In this document: positions 15,456 to 25,600 of the stretch, piece by piece
Numbering within the stretch: the stretch's first letter is position 1
Layout of the letters: each line of letters starts with the position of its first letter
The notes under the pieces: generated by a model
What the model was told of the DNA's origin: nothing
Seen by the model: the letters and a program-made list of their open reading frames with translations, nothing else
Database searches by the model: none
Translations under genes and position numbers: made by a program
Assembly (NCBI GenBank): GCA_913057175.1
Contig: CAJXNP010000007.1
Coordinates: forward strand, 186,001-250,000
Origin: an uncultured Cytophagales bacterium
Lineage (GTDB): Bacteria > Bacteroidota > Bacteroidia > Cytophagales > Cyclobacteriaceae
Length of the DNA stretch: 64,000 nucleotides
Direction: 5' to 3'

Positions 15456-16919
15456 ATGAGTAAAAGACAATTTTTCTTTGGAATTATACTGGCGTCACTT
15501 TTTGGGGGTTTAATTGCCTTGGGAGGCTACAGTTTATTCAATAAAAACAACAACAACGAACTTCAGTCCCAAAATACTTCAAATGTAAAATTCACGAATT
15601 ATGCTTTGGATACGGCCGGATTTACCGTGCCGGAAGGGATGAATTTTATTTACGCAGCTGAAGTATCTACTCCTGCTGTTGTCCACATTAAATCAACCGT
15701 GAAAAGTACAGCCGGAAACATGCAAAGCCCGTGGGATGATATGCTCCGGGACTTTTTTGGCGAAAGTCCACAACAAAGACCCAGATCGCCCGGGCAAGCA
15801 ACTGGATCGGGTGTGATCGTAACGGAAGATGGATATATCGTGACCAATAACCATGTGATAGAAAACGCCTCAGAAATTTCAGTTACCCTAAATGATAACA
15901 GGGTATTTGAAGCAGACCTGATAGGAGTGGATCCAAATACGGACCTGGCTGTTATCAAAATAGATGGCGATGGACTGAACCACATAAAATATGGTAATTC
16001 AGATAATGTTAAAATCGGAGAATGGGTTCTGGCCGTTGGTAATCCTTTTAATTTGACTTCTACTGTCACTGCCGGAATAGTGAGCGCAAAGGGTAGAAAC
16101 ATTAATATTTTGCAAAGACAATACGGTATCGAATCATTCATCCAAACAGATGCTGCAGTAAACCCAGGAAATTCTGGTGGAGCATTGGTAAACCTGCGTG
16201 GTGAATTGATCGGTATCAATACCGCCATTGCTACACCTACAGGAACTTATGCTGGTTATTCATTTGCTGTACCGGTTTCATTGGTAAACAAAGTAGTAGA
16301 TGACCTGGTTAACTTCGGCGTTGTGCAACGAGCTCTTTTAGGAGTAAGTATAGCCAATGTTAATGACGAACGTCTGGAAGAGGATCTTGATGAGAGAAAT
16401 GGAGTTTATGTTCTTGGTGTGAACGAAGGTAGCGCTGCGATTGAAGCCGGACTGGAAAAAGGCGATATTATTATTGAGATAAATAATAAGCACACAAATA
16501 ATGTAGCCGAATTACAAGAGATAATTGCTACCAAAAGGCCAGGCGATATGATCCAGGTTACTTACATCAGGGATGGTAAAGTAAAAACAACCTCTGCTAC
16601 CTTGAAAAATATGTCTAACAATACTCAAATCGTCAAACGCAGTGGAATACTTGAAATTGAGGGGGGGACATTTAGTAATCTTACAAAAGAAGAGAAGGAA
16701 ACATTGAAGCTCCAGGGTGGTGTAAAACTTTCTGATCTGGGAAGCGGCAAATGGAAAGAAGCAGGTGTAAAAGAAGGGTTTATCATTACTTCAATTGATA
16801 AAAGGGCTATAAACAACACTGAAGATCTGGTAGCCACACTGAATGCCAAAGAAGGAGGAATCCTGATAGGTGGTGTTTACCCCGATGGAGGTGAAGCATA
16901 TTATGGAATAGGATGGTAA
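15456..16919 (+). CDS. degP: DegP/HtrA (Do) family serine endopeptidase
   Basis: About 487 residues. Periplasmic quality-control protease and chaperone, anchored or secreted by the N-terminal hydrophobic stretch (QFFFGIILASLFGGLIALGG, residues 4-23). Trypsin-like catalytic triad: His in TNNHVIENA (residue 133), Asp in NTDLAVIKI (near 161) and Ser in PGNSGGALV (near 237). Two PDZ domains follow (RALLGVSIANV ... and KLSDLGSGKWKEAGVKEG). ATG at 15456 (MSKRQ) is preferred; an in-frame TTG at 15447 would add three residues. A strong terminator follows. The Q-linker before the protease domain contains PQQRPRSPGQATGSG. Confidence 0.93.
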   Translation: MSKRQFFFGIILASLFGGLIALGGYSLFNKNNNNELQSQNTSNVKFTNYALDTAGFTVPEGMNFIYAAEVSTPAVVHIKSTVKSTAGNMQSPWDDMLRDFFGESPQQRPRSPGQATGSGVIVTEDGYIVTNNHVIENASEISVTLNDNRVFEADLIGVDPNTDLAVIKIDGDGLNHIKYGNSDNVKIGEWVLAVGNPFNLTSTVTAGIVSAKGRNINILQRQYGIESFIQTDAAVNPGNSGGALVNLRGELIGINTAIATPTGTYAGYSFAVPVSLVNKVVDDLVNFGVVQRALLGVSIANVNDERLEEDLDERNGVYVLGVNEGSAAIEAGLEKGDIIIEINNKHTNNVAELQEIIATKRPGDMIQVTYIRDGKVKTTSATLKNMSNNTQIVKRSGILEIEGGTFSNLTKEEKETLKLQGGVKLSDLGSGKWKEAGVKEGFIITSIDKRAINNTEDLVATLNAKEGGILIGGVYPDGGEAYYGIGW

Positions 16920-16947
16920 TCTGAGAAAAATAGAAATAAAATAAATT

Positions 16948-16972
16948 AAGCCGCTACATAGCGGCTTTTTTT
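16948..16972 (+). terminator. intrinsic terminator after degP
   Basis: AAGCCGCT (16948-16955), loop ACAT, AGCGGCTT (16960-16967), then more T residues. Confidence 0.9.
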
Positions 16973-17005
16973 ATATTTTCACCTTAAGTTTTTTAACCTT
17001 GTAAA

Positions 17006-18223
17006 TTGTCGAAGAAGAAGTCAAATCAGAACCAGGGGCTGGACCTTTACAAAAGGAAAACAACCATGAACTGGATTGTGGTTGTCCTTGCTATATTGAT
17101 TGGTTCGGTTTCCATTTTTTATACCAGGGGTTTGGTGCAGGAATTGCGAGAAAGAGAAGAGATTCTCATCAACCTGTTTGCCAAGACATTGGAAAACACC
17201 TCCAACAGTCCCAATGCAGCTGAAGTAACATTTGAGGTACGGGAGATTCTTTTACCCAATAACCTGATCCCGGTTATCTGGACAGATGATGAAGGCACGT
17301 TGATGGGATTCAAAAATGTCGAGATCGATCCGGCATGGTCTGATACCGAACGTAATGAATTCCTGAGAGCCGAAATTGAGGAAATGAGAGCTGATAACGA
17401 TCCTATAACCATCACTTTCAGGGATGAAGATGGGGAGATCATCGATTATCAATATGTCTACTATAAAAACTCAGATCTTTTAAAAAAGCTGGAATATTAC
17501 CCCTATGTTCAGCTTTCCATCATTTTCCTATTTGGTTTGTTTGTATTTGTAGCGTTTACCTATTCAAAAGCTTCTGAACAAAACAGGGTATGGGTTGGGC
17601 TAGCCAAAGAAACGGCGCATCAACTAGGTACGCCAATCTCCTCACTTATTGCATGGATTGAGTATTTGAAATCCGATGAGAAATTTCAGAATTCCGAGAT
17701 TGTTGACGAGCTGCAAAAGGACATCGAGCGACTTGATATGATCACAAATCGGTTTTCAAACATAGGATCTGTTCCGGTTTTAACCCACGAGGATATACCT
17801 GCAACCATTAGTTCAACAGTCGAATACCTGAAAAAAAGGATCAGTAAAAAAGTGGAATTCAATGTACACGCTAAACCATATAATTTACGAGCCCGGATTA
17901 ACAAACCACTTTTCGATTGGGTAATTGAAAACCTTTGTAAAAATGCTGTTGACTCCATGGGTGGTATTGGGAAGATTGATATCAATATTAAAAAAGGACT
18001 GGATGACAATGTCATTGTGGACCTCAGCGATACAGGAAAAGGAATCCCTAAATCAAGGTTGCGAGATGTTTTTGCTCCAGGCTATACAACCAAGAAAAGG
18101 GGATGGGGATTAGGCCTGACACTTGTCAAGAGGATCATTGATAATTATCACGATGGAAAAATAATTGTGCTAAGCTCTGAGATAGATAAAGGAACCACCT
18201 TCAGAATATTTTTAAAGGCTTAA
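17006..18223 (+). CDS. membrane sensor histidine kinase
   Basis: 405 residues beginning at a TTG (MSKKKSNQ). Two membrane segments (residues about 20-42 and 165-185) flank an extracytoplasmic domain of about 120 residues. The phosphoacceptor His205 lies in ETAHQLGTPISSLIAW. The HATPase domain shows the N box (NLCKNAVDS), G1 (DTGKGI) and G2 (GWGLGLTL). There is no obvious HAMP region between TM2 and the H box. No response regulator is adjacent, so it is an orphan kinase here. The signal is unknown; the position after degP hints at envelope stress but the terminator between them argues against one transcript. Confidence 0.9.
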   Translation: MSKKKSNQNQGLDLYKRKTTMNWIVVVLAILIGSVSIFYTRGLVQELREREEILINLFAKTLENTSNSPNAAEVTFEVREILLPNNLIPVIWTDDEGTLMGFKNVEIDPAWSDTERNEFLRAEIEEMRADNDPITITFRDEDGEIIDYQYVYYKNSDLLKKLEYYPYVQLSIIFLFGLFVFVAFTYSKASEQNRVWVGLAKETAHQLGTPISSLIAWIEYLKSDEKFQNSEIVDELQKDIERLDMITNRFSNIGSVPVLTHEDIPATISSTVEYLKKRISKKVEFNVHAKPYNLRARINKPLFDWVIENLCKNAVDSMGGIGKIDINIKKGLDDNVIVDLSDTGKGIPKSRLRDVFAPGYTTKKRGWGLGLTLVKRIIDNYHDGKIIVLSSEIDKGTTFRIFLKA

Positions 18224-18259
18224 AAGTGAGCAACTTTTCGGGTAAAATTCTAATTAATC

Positions 18260-18291
18260 TTGGTAAATAAGATTATTAAACCTTAGTTTTG
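18260..18291 (+). promoter_or_regulatory. promoter of atpD-atpC
   Basis: TTG at 18260-18262 and TAGTTTTG at 18284-18291, with a 21-bp spacer. The start codon of atpD is 51 bp downstream. Confidence 0.55.
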
Positions 18292-18342
18292 TGCTTCTTT
18301 TTCAAGAACTAAAATTTTTAGTCAAAAAATTTAAAAAAATAG

Positions 18343-19848
<1,506 letters not shown>

Positions 19849-19868
19849 TCTATCAGAAGGAATTAATT

Positions 19869-20117
19869 ATGCATTTGGAGATTATAACACCAGATAAAAA
19901 AATATTCGAAGGAGAAGTTGAGTCAGCTACATTCCCCGGAAGTAAAGGTTCTTTTCAGGTTTTGAATAATCACGCTGCTTTGGTAAGCTCATTGACAAAA
20001 GGAAAAGTTTCATACCGAAACAGCAAGAAAGAAACAAGTGAATTAGTTGTTACTGGAGGGGTAGTTGAAGTGCTGAATAATAAAATCACCCTGCTTGCGG
20101 AGGGTATTGAAGAATAG
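19869..20117 (+). CDS. atpC: F1F0 ATP synthase subunit epsilon
   Basis: 82 residues: only the N-terminal beta-sandwich of epsilon (HLEIITPDKKIFEGEVESATFPGSKGSFQVLNNHAALVS, quoted here as adjoining pieces LEIITPDKKIFEGEV and FPGSKGSFQVL). The C-terminal inhibitory helices of enterobacterial epsilon (about 138 residues) are absent, as is normal for Bacteroidota. It begins 20 bp after atpD and shares its transcript. Confidence 0.93.
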   Translation: MHLEIITPDKKIFEGEVESATFPGSKGSFQVLNNHAALVSSLTKGKVSYRNSKKETSELVVTGGVVEVLNNKITLLAEGIEE

Positions 20118-20139
20118 AAAGTCCATCAGTTGAGATAGA

Positions 20140-20169
20140 AAAACCGATGAAGCCATTCATCGGTTTTTT
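20140..20169 (+). terminator. intrinsic terminator after atpC
   Basis: AACCGATGAA pairs with TTCATCGGTT across a short loop, followed by T residues. It lies at the end of the convergent cupin gene as well. Confidence 0.85.
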
Positions 20170-20530
20170 ATTTTTCGCGATGAACTGTGTCAAGGGAAAA
20201 CGGAGGAATGCAAATGCTCCAGTAAATGGCAGGGAAGTCATAAGGATTTGAATACCTGACACGTGTTCCTTTTTTAATGAGGATGGATTGCCCTTCACTC
20301 ACTTCTATTTTTTCCCCATCTATTTCCACCATTTTTTTACCCTTCACCATTAAGGTAAATTCATCGAAATCAGGCTTCTGAAAAGGTTCTTTCCAGCGGG
20401 GAGGCACTTCCATTCTGGCAATGCTGCATTGCTCGTGTTTATTGCTGGCATTTCCAAAATGCTCCTCAATGAGTTTCATGTCATCGGTTGGAACGATGAA
20501 CGGATCATCCTCTTTGATATAATTTTTCAT
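20168..20530 (-). CDS. cupin domain-containing protein
   Basis: 120 residues with a single cupin fold: KPDFDEFTLMVKGKKMVEIDGEKIEVSEGQSILIKKGTRVRY (read as DEFTLMVKGK and SEGQSILIKKGTRV) covers strands of both cupin motifs. The usual metal-binding HxH of motif 1 appears replaced by DEF, so it may bind a small ligand without metal. Cytoplasmic, single-gene unit, convergent with atpC. The function is unknown beyond the fold. Confidence 0.75.
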   Translation of the reverse strand: MKNYIKEDDPFIVPTDDMKLIEEHFGNASNKHEQCSIARMEVPPRWKEPFQKPDFDEFTLMVKGKKMVEIDGEKIEVSEGQSILIKKGTRVRYSNPYDFPAIYWSICIPPFSLDTVHREK

Positions 20531-20598
20531 CCTAACTACTTATTTATTGATGAATATGAAAAATTCTCGTAAGCTTTTCAAACATAAAAATTCTGAAA

Positions 20599-21765
20599 TT
20601 AATATTCGAATTTCCCAAATTCACTTTTGATGGTCAGCTTATTTCCTTCTTTGTGATCTTCGACCCGGCCAATAATCTGAGCATCAATGTTAAAGGAAGT
20701 GGAGATATCTATGATAGTTTGAGCATATTCTTCAGGAAGATAAACCTCCAGCCGATGTCCCATATTGAAAACTTTATACATTTCTTTCCAATCGGTTCCA
20801 CTCTCTTCATGTATTATTTTAAATAAGGGAGGTGTTTCCAATAAATTATCTTTGATGATGTGTTTGTCTTTAACAAAATGTAAGACCTTGGTTTGGGCTC
20901 CGCCACTGCAATGAACCAACCCATTGATTTTCGGTTTTATTTCATTAAAAACCTGCTTCAAAACCGGTGCGTAGGTTCGGGTTGGTGATAAGACCAATTT
21001 TCCCATATCAACCGGTAATCCACCTTGAGTATCCGTTACCTTGAACGTGCCAGAGTAGACCAATTCTTTATTAATTTTAGGGTCAAATGTTTCCGGGTAT
21101 TTTTCAGTATAATCATTTGAAAACACATCATGTCTGGCGGAGGTCAGACCATTACTTCCCATGCCGCCATTGTATTCGACTTCGTAGGTAGACATTCCAT
21201 AGGATGCTAAACCAACAATAACATCACCCCCTCGAATATTCGCATTATCAATGATCTCGCTTCTCTTTACTCTTGCAGTAATGGTACTGTCTACTACGAT
21301 CGTTCGCACCAGGTCACCTAAATCCGCTGTTTCACCCCCTGTGCTTAAAATATTGATACCATATTCTCTCAGCATTTCCAAAATTTCTTCAGCACCATTG
21401 ATAATAGCAGCTAGCACCTCTCCTGGAATCAAATTTTTATTTCTTCCGATTGTCGAGCTATAGAGAATATTATCAAGCACCCCCACGCATGCTACATCAT
21501 CAACATTCATGATGATTGCATCCTGTGCGATTCCTTTCCAGACTGAAAGATCACCTGTTTCTTTCCAGTAGATATAGGCAAGGGAAGATTTGGTTCCTGC
21601 ACCATCAGCATGCATGATGTTGCAGTAAGCAGGATCTCCTCCCAGGTAATCTTCAACAATTTTACAAAATGCTTGAGGGAACAGTCCTTTATCAATTTTT
21701 TTTATTGCCTGATGGACATCTTCTTTGGATGCTGAAACACCTCGTTGATCGTATCTTTCGCTCAT
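20599..21765 (-). CDS. purM: phosphoribosylformylglycinamidine cyclo-ligase (AIR synthase)
   Basis: 388 residues. It catalyses ATP-dependent ring closure of FGAM to AIR in purine synthesis. Recognisable are the N-terminal region (YDQRGVSASKEDVHQAIKKI, shifted relative to E. coli), HADGAGTKS (the usual DGVGTK nucleotide motif), DDVACVG and LSTGGETADLGD (the GGETAEM-type motif), and VGLASYGMS near the middle. It is longer than the E. coli enzyme (about 345), as in other Bacteroidota. The start at 21765 is the only one giving the complete N-terminus. Confidence 0.88.
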   Translation of the reverse strand: MSERYDQRGVSASKEDVHQAIKKIDKGLFPQAFCKIVEDYLGGDPAYCNIMHADGAGTKSSLAYIYWKETGDLSVWKGIAQDAIIMNVDDVACVGVLDNILYSSTIGRNKNLIPGEVLAAIINGAEEILEMLREYGINILSTGGETADLGDLVRTIVVDSTITARVKRSEIIDNANIRGGDVIVGLASYGMSTYEVEYNGGMGSNGLTSARHDVFSNDYTEKYPETFDPKINKELVYSGTFKVTDTQGGLPVDMGKLVLSPTRTYAPVLKQVFNEIKPKINGLVHCSGGAQTKVLHFVKDKHIIKDNLLETPPLFKIIHEESGTDWKEMYKVFNMGHRLEVYLPEEYAQTIIDISTSFNIDAQIIGRVEDHKEGNKLTIKSEFGKFEY

Positions 21766-21773
21766 AGCAGAAT

Positions 21774-21798
21774 AAAAAAGCCCCGAATTAACGGGGCC
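21774..21798 (-). terminator. intrinsic terminator after the PorE-like gene
   Basis: On the minus strand a GCCCCG/CGGGGC stem (21797-21792 with 21785-21780) is followed by six T. It lies between the OmpA-family gene and purM. Confidence 0.8.
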
Positions 21799-21825
21799 AA
21801 ATTTAAATATAATGTTTTGATTTAC

Positions 21826-23979
21826 TTAATTATCCCAATCGATTCTGTTTTCCAGATCTTCATCAGCATTGATCGATTCGTTCAAAATAATTGTTTCCGA
21901 ACTTTCTCCTGCTTCTTCCTCTTCACTTTCCAGAGCTACTTCAAGTTCTTCCTCAGGTTCTTCTTCCTCAGGAGTATATTCCAATACCCTGAATTCAGTC
22001 CTCCTGTTGAACTGGTGTGCCTTTTCTCTTGTTTCCTCATCCGGAAGATCGTTTATATAGGATTCCGTAAGTTCTGTGCCTGCTGGTATACCAAGCCTTT
22101 TATCAGGAAGAATATATGGTTCCGACTCGCCATAACCTTTTGCTGTAAGCCTGCTCTCATCGATTCCTTTGGATACGATATAATCAACCGCAGATTGCGC
22201 CCTTCTCTTTGAAAGATCCATGTTGTAATCAGCAGTTTGCCGACTATCCGTATGAGAGCTCAATTCAATTTTAATGCTTGGGTTGTCATCTAAAATGGTT
22301 ACGAGTTTGTCTAACTCTCTTGCTGCATCCTCCCGAATGTACGATTGATCAAGGTCATAGTAAATATTTTCCATCACAATCGCTTTATTGAGGATAATCT
22401 GATCAAGAGGTATTTTTGTATCAAATGTTTTATTTGTTACAACTTTCGTCAATTCATCCTTTGGAACAGATTTACCCTTGGTAGAGAAGGTGCTTCGATT
22501 GGTAAGGTAATTTTCTTTTTCAGCAGTCAATGAATAATCTTCCTCCGGAAAAACCCTGAAAATGAATTTTCCTTCCCTGCCTGTCACTACTTCATTTAGC
22601 AATTCATTATTGCTTTCGCTGAATATTTTTACAAATGAATTACTGAGTGGAACTTCTTTGTTTTCCTCGTCTAATGTATAGACATAACCTGTCAGATAGT
22701 AATTGACAATCTTCAGATCTGGATCGTTGTTAATAAAGGTATAAATATCATCATCTCCCATTCCTCCTTCCCGGTTAGAAGAAAAGAATCCCTTTGTTGG
22801 TGAATAGAGAAATATTCCAAAATCATCACTGCTGGAGTTGACCGGAGGCCCAAGGTTTTCGACCACCTGCTTTCCTTCTTCCCTTTTGGCAATGAAAATG
22901 TCCAAACCACCTAATCCGGGATGTCCATTTGATGAGAAATACAATTCTCCGGTAGATGCCATATGTGGAAACATTTCATTTCCTGCTGTATTGATGTCAC
23001 TGCCCAGATTTCTGACATTGCTGAATCTTCCACGTCTGTTCCTTGATGCAACGTAGAGGTCTGTTCCGCCTTCGCCACCTTTTCGATTCGAAGCAAAAAC
23101 AATGGAATTTCCATCCCGGGAAAATGATGGTGATGAATCCCACGCCTTAAGGTCATTGATTCGCATGGGCCTTGGTTCGGTCCAGCCACTACGGCGGAAA
23201 TTCGATATGTATAGATCTACATCCTCTCCTCCTTTTTTTCTTCCTGAATTGCCTTTAGCAAAGACCATGGTAGTTCCATCTGGTGAAAAAGTGATGGTAC
23301 CATCATTGGTTAGGGGATTGTTTATTCCTTCTTCCAGAGGCTGAATAGAATTGACATCAACGCGCGCGCCCTCCGTTTTCACTTTATACAAATTGGTGAT
23401 AGCGGTACCTGTGGTTTTAAATATTTTTCCTCCAAAGCGATTGGAAGTGAAGTACAATTCTCCATCCTGATAAACAGGTGAATACTCCGCTGCGTCCGTA
23501 TTGATCTCTTCCAGGTTTTTGACTCTGAAATAACTTTCTTTTTTCTTTATTCTGTCAATAGCATTAATATTCTCGATTTCTGTATTAGCAAGAGCGACCA
23601 GTTCTTCATTTTCGCCAAAATCGAGATAGTCATTTAGCACACGTTTTGCTTCGTCATACTTTTCATTGTTTTTCAGGGATATTGCATAGTGGTAATAAGC
23701 TTCTTCGGTTTTGTAATTGTTGTCAATAGCAGCTTTGTAATAGGGTTCAGATTCTTTGACCCTGTTTGACAACCTAAATGATTCCCCTATTTTGAAATTG
23801 GCTTCCCCTACCTTATAATTTTTGTCAATGACTTTTTGATAGAGGTCTTTTGAAACATCATACTCTGCTCTTTTAAATCTTTTGTCAGCCTTCTTCATGG
23901 CCATTTTGTTAAGGCTGCACGAGAACAAAATGGATGAAAAAATAAGAGCTAAAAGTACAAATCTGAAATTGGTCTTCAT
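21826..23979 (-). CDS. OmpA-family lipoprotein with TPR, WD40-like and carboxypeptidase-regulatory domains (PorE-like)
   Basis: About 717 residues. The ATG at 23979 (MKTNFRF) is preferred over one six codons upstream because it gives a proper lipoprotein signal (FSSILFSC). In order: TPR repeats (residues about 25-125), a PD40/WD40-like propeller with FSPDGTTMVFAKG, FSRDGNSIVFASNR and GELYFSSNGHPGLGGLDI (about 165-420), a carboxypeptidase-like regulatory beta domain (about 435-520), an OmpA peptidoglycan-binding domain (IELSSHTDSRQTADYNMDLSKRRAQ in pieces, about 555-680) and an acidic Glu-rich tail. This domain order is that of Porphyromonas PorE, a T9SS component that binds peptidoglycan, but paralogues with other roles are common. 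Confidence 0.85.
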   Translation of the reverse strand: MKTNFRFVLLALIFSSILFSCSLNKMAMKKADKRFKRAEYDVSKDLYQKVIDKNYKVGEANFKIGESFRLSNRVKESEPYYKAAIDNNYKTEEAYYHYAISLKNNEKYDEAKRVLNDYLDFGENEELVALANTEIENINAIDRIKKKESYFRVKNLEEINTDAAEYSPVYQDGELYFTSNRFGGKIFKTTGTAITNLYKVKTEGARVDVNSIQPLEEGINNPLTNDGTITFSPDGTTMVFAKGNSGRKKGGEDVDLYISNFRRSGWTEPRPMRINDLKAWDSSPSFSRDGNSIVFASNRKGGEGGTDLYVASRNRRGRFSNVRNLGSDINTAGNEMFPHMASTGELYFSSNGHPGLGGLDIFIAKREEGKQVVENLGPPVNSSSDDFGIFLYSPTKGFFSSNREGGMGDDDIYTFINNDPDLKIVNYYLTGYVYTLDEENKEVPLSNSFVKIFSESNNELLNEVVTGREGKFIFRVFPEEDYSLTAEKENYLTNRSTFSTKGKSVPKDELTKVVTNKTFDTKIPLDQIILNKAIVMENIYYDLDQSYIREDAARELDKLVTILDDNPSIKIELSSHTDSRQTADYNMDLSKRRAQSAVDYIVSKGIDESRLTAKGYGESEPYILPDKRLGIPAGTELTESYINDLPDEETREKAHQFNRRTEFRVLEYTPEEEEPEEELEVALESEEEEAGESSETIILNESINADEDLENRIDWDN

Positions 23980-24065
23980 AGGCCCAAAATTATACACAAA
24001 ATTAACGATAAAAACCCGACACCTTATATTTTACAGGGGTACAATTTAAAAGAATATGTCACAAT

Positions 24066-24548
24066 CTATAAATATTTTTTCAGCCAGCTATCCTGGATAG
24101 GACTTAACCATGCTTCGTCGAGCTCTTTTTTGGTAGTAATGTAGTTATTAAAAGTTTTGGCATTTCCTGCCATCTCACTTTTTTTCACTTTTTCTTTTAA
24201 TTCACGAAAGTCTTCTATAAAAACCTCATCTCCTATTAGAATGGCAACTTTGCTACGGTCTGAGAGGCTTAAATTGAACTGATTTTCCAAGGATTGAATA
24301 AACTTAACTGAAGTATCAATGGAACATCCGCTCGCACGGTTGAAATTTTCATCAACACCGATAATTAAAAACTGATCGTACACAATTTTGTAGCTGCCCT
24401 GCAATCCTTGTCCGTGGGCGGTCCACTCTTTTACAAATTCTGAACTGAGCTTTGATATTTCGTCAATTTCTATTTGATCAAACTTACGATCGGACTGATA
24501 TATCCAGATCCTTGCGTCACTACCCAAATCTTTAAAGTCTACTAGCAT
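24066..24548 (-). CDS. conserved Bacteroidota protein, often mislabelled ABC transporter ATPase
   Basis: 160 residues from the ATG at 24548 (MLVDFKDLGSDARIWIYQSD); an upstream in-frame ATG at 24587 adds 13 residues that do not look conserved. Motifs remembered for this family are ARIWIYQSDR near the start and ASGCSIDTSVKFIQ in the middle. There is no Walker A or B motif or ABC signature, so it is not an ATPase on this evidence. Soluble and cytoplasmic. The function is unknown. Confidence 0.75.
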   Translation of the reverse strand: MLVDFKDLGSDARIWIYQSDRKFDQIEIDEISKLSSEFVKEWTAHGQGLQGSYKIVYDQFLIIGVDENFNRASGCSIDTSVKFIQSLENQFNLSLSDRSKVAILIGDEVFIEDFRELKEKVKKSEMAGNAKTFNNYITTKKELDEAWLSPIQDSWLKKYL

Positions 24549-24609
24549 ATCCTGATAATTTTGTAAATCTTTCTGTCTGCAGACCAAAGCTCTGTTGAAA
24601 GTACAGTCC

Positions 24610-24735
24610 GTTGCATTCTGGAATTTTAACCTGTAAAAACATTATTTTTGATTTGACACACCCCTTCATCCGCCGGCTGGCGGAGAATATTTGTGTTTTT
24701 GCAGGTTAAAATTTAGTAACGTCATAAAATGCAAC
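24610..24735. repeat. MITE-like nested inverted repeat
   Basis: Outer arms GTTGCATT (24610-24617) and AATGCAAC (24728-24735). Inner arms of about 19 bp at 24622-24640 and 24695-24713 (AATTTTAACCTG.AAAAAC and its complement, one mismatch). In the centre lies TCCGCCGGCTGGCGGA at 24669-24684. No coding potential. Confidence 0.6.
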
Positions 24736-24794
24736 AGCCCTGGTGTTGAAGCTAGTCAATCAGACATTTTCACTGGAAATATACGATTAACTGC

Positions 24795-25592
24795 CTATAA
24801 GTTTTCAGCTTTAGCGATAATTTCTGCAAGGTCCAGAACCTTAATTTCTTCTTCTTTCTCCTTATTTTTAACACCATCTGTCAGCATGGTCATGCAGAAC
24901 GGGCAAGCTGAAGCTATTGTTTTTGCACCGGTTTCCAAAGCTTCCTCTGTTCGCTCAATGTTGATATCCTTTTTGCCTTTTTCGGGTTCCTTAAACATTT
25001 GGGCACCTCCAGCACCACAACAAAGTCCTTTCGTCCTGCATCGTTTCATTTCAACGAGATCAGCGTCGAGTGATTCCAGTAATCTTCGCGGGGCTTGATA
25101 GATATTATTGGCTCTTCCCAAATAGCAGGAATCGTGATAGGTGATTTTTACTCCTTTGAATGCATTATTATCTGATGGTTTGAGTTTCCCATCATCAATG
25201 AGCTGCTGAATAAATACCGAATGATGAAGGACTTCGTAATTTCCACCCAATTCCGGATATTCATTTTTAATGATGTTAAAACAATGAGGACAAGCGGTGA
25301 CGATCTTTTTGATATGATAACTGTTCAGGATCTGAATATTGTTCATTGCCTGCATTTGAAAGAGAAATTCGTTTCCAGCTCTTCTGGCTGGATCTCCCGT
25401 ACAGCTTTCTTCAGTTCCTAAAACAGCAAACTGAATATTCAGATGATTCAAAATTTTCACAAAAGCTTTTGTCACTCTTTTGTAGCGATCATCAAAAGAG
25501 CCTGCGCATCCTACCCAAAAAAGGACTTCCGGTGATTCACCTTTCTCAGCGAAATCCGCCATCGTTCTAACTTTATTTAAATCCTTGTTCAT
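24795..25592 (-). CDS. (Fe-S)-binding protein, heterodisulfide-reductase B-like (CCG domain)
   Basis: 265 residues with two cysteine-rich CCG-type repeats: CAGSFDDRYK early, CPHCFNIIKNEYPEL, then CYLGRANNIYQAPR ... KGLCCGAGGAQMF and CPFC. This architecture, as in HdrB, GlpC and LutA, binds a [4Fe-4S] cluster or a non-cubane pair and passes electrons to a partner. It is encoded directly after (8 bp) the membrane Fe-S subunit at 25601 and is almost certainly its complex partner at the inner membrane. Electron donor and acceptor are not known. Confidence 0.88.
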   Translation of the reverse strand: MNKDLNKVRTMADFAEKGESPEVLFWVGCAGSFDDRYKRVTKAFVKILNHLNIQFAVLGTEESCTGDPARRAGNEFLFQMQAMNNIQILNSYHIKKIVTACPHCFNIIKNEYPELGGNYEVLHHSVFIQQLIDDGKLKPSDNNAFKGVKITYHDSCYLGRANNIYQAPRRLLESLDADLVEMKRCRTKGLCCGAGGAQMFKEPEKGKKDINIERTEEALETGAKTIASACPFCMTMLTDGVKNKEKEEEIKVLDLAEIIAKAENL

Positions 25593-25600
25593 AAGTCACA

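Noticed and set aside
24691-25098. 135-residue plus-strand ORF
   Set aside because: Antisense to the CCG Fe-S gene and begins inside the MITE-like repeat.
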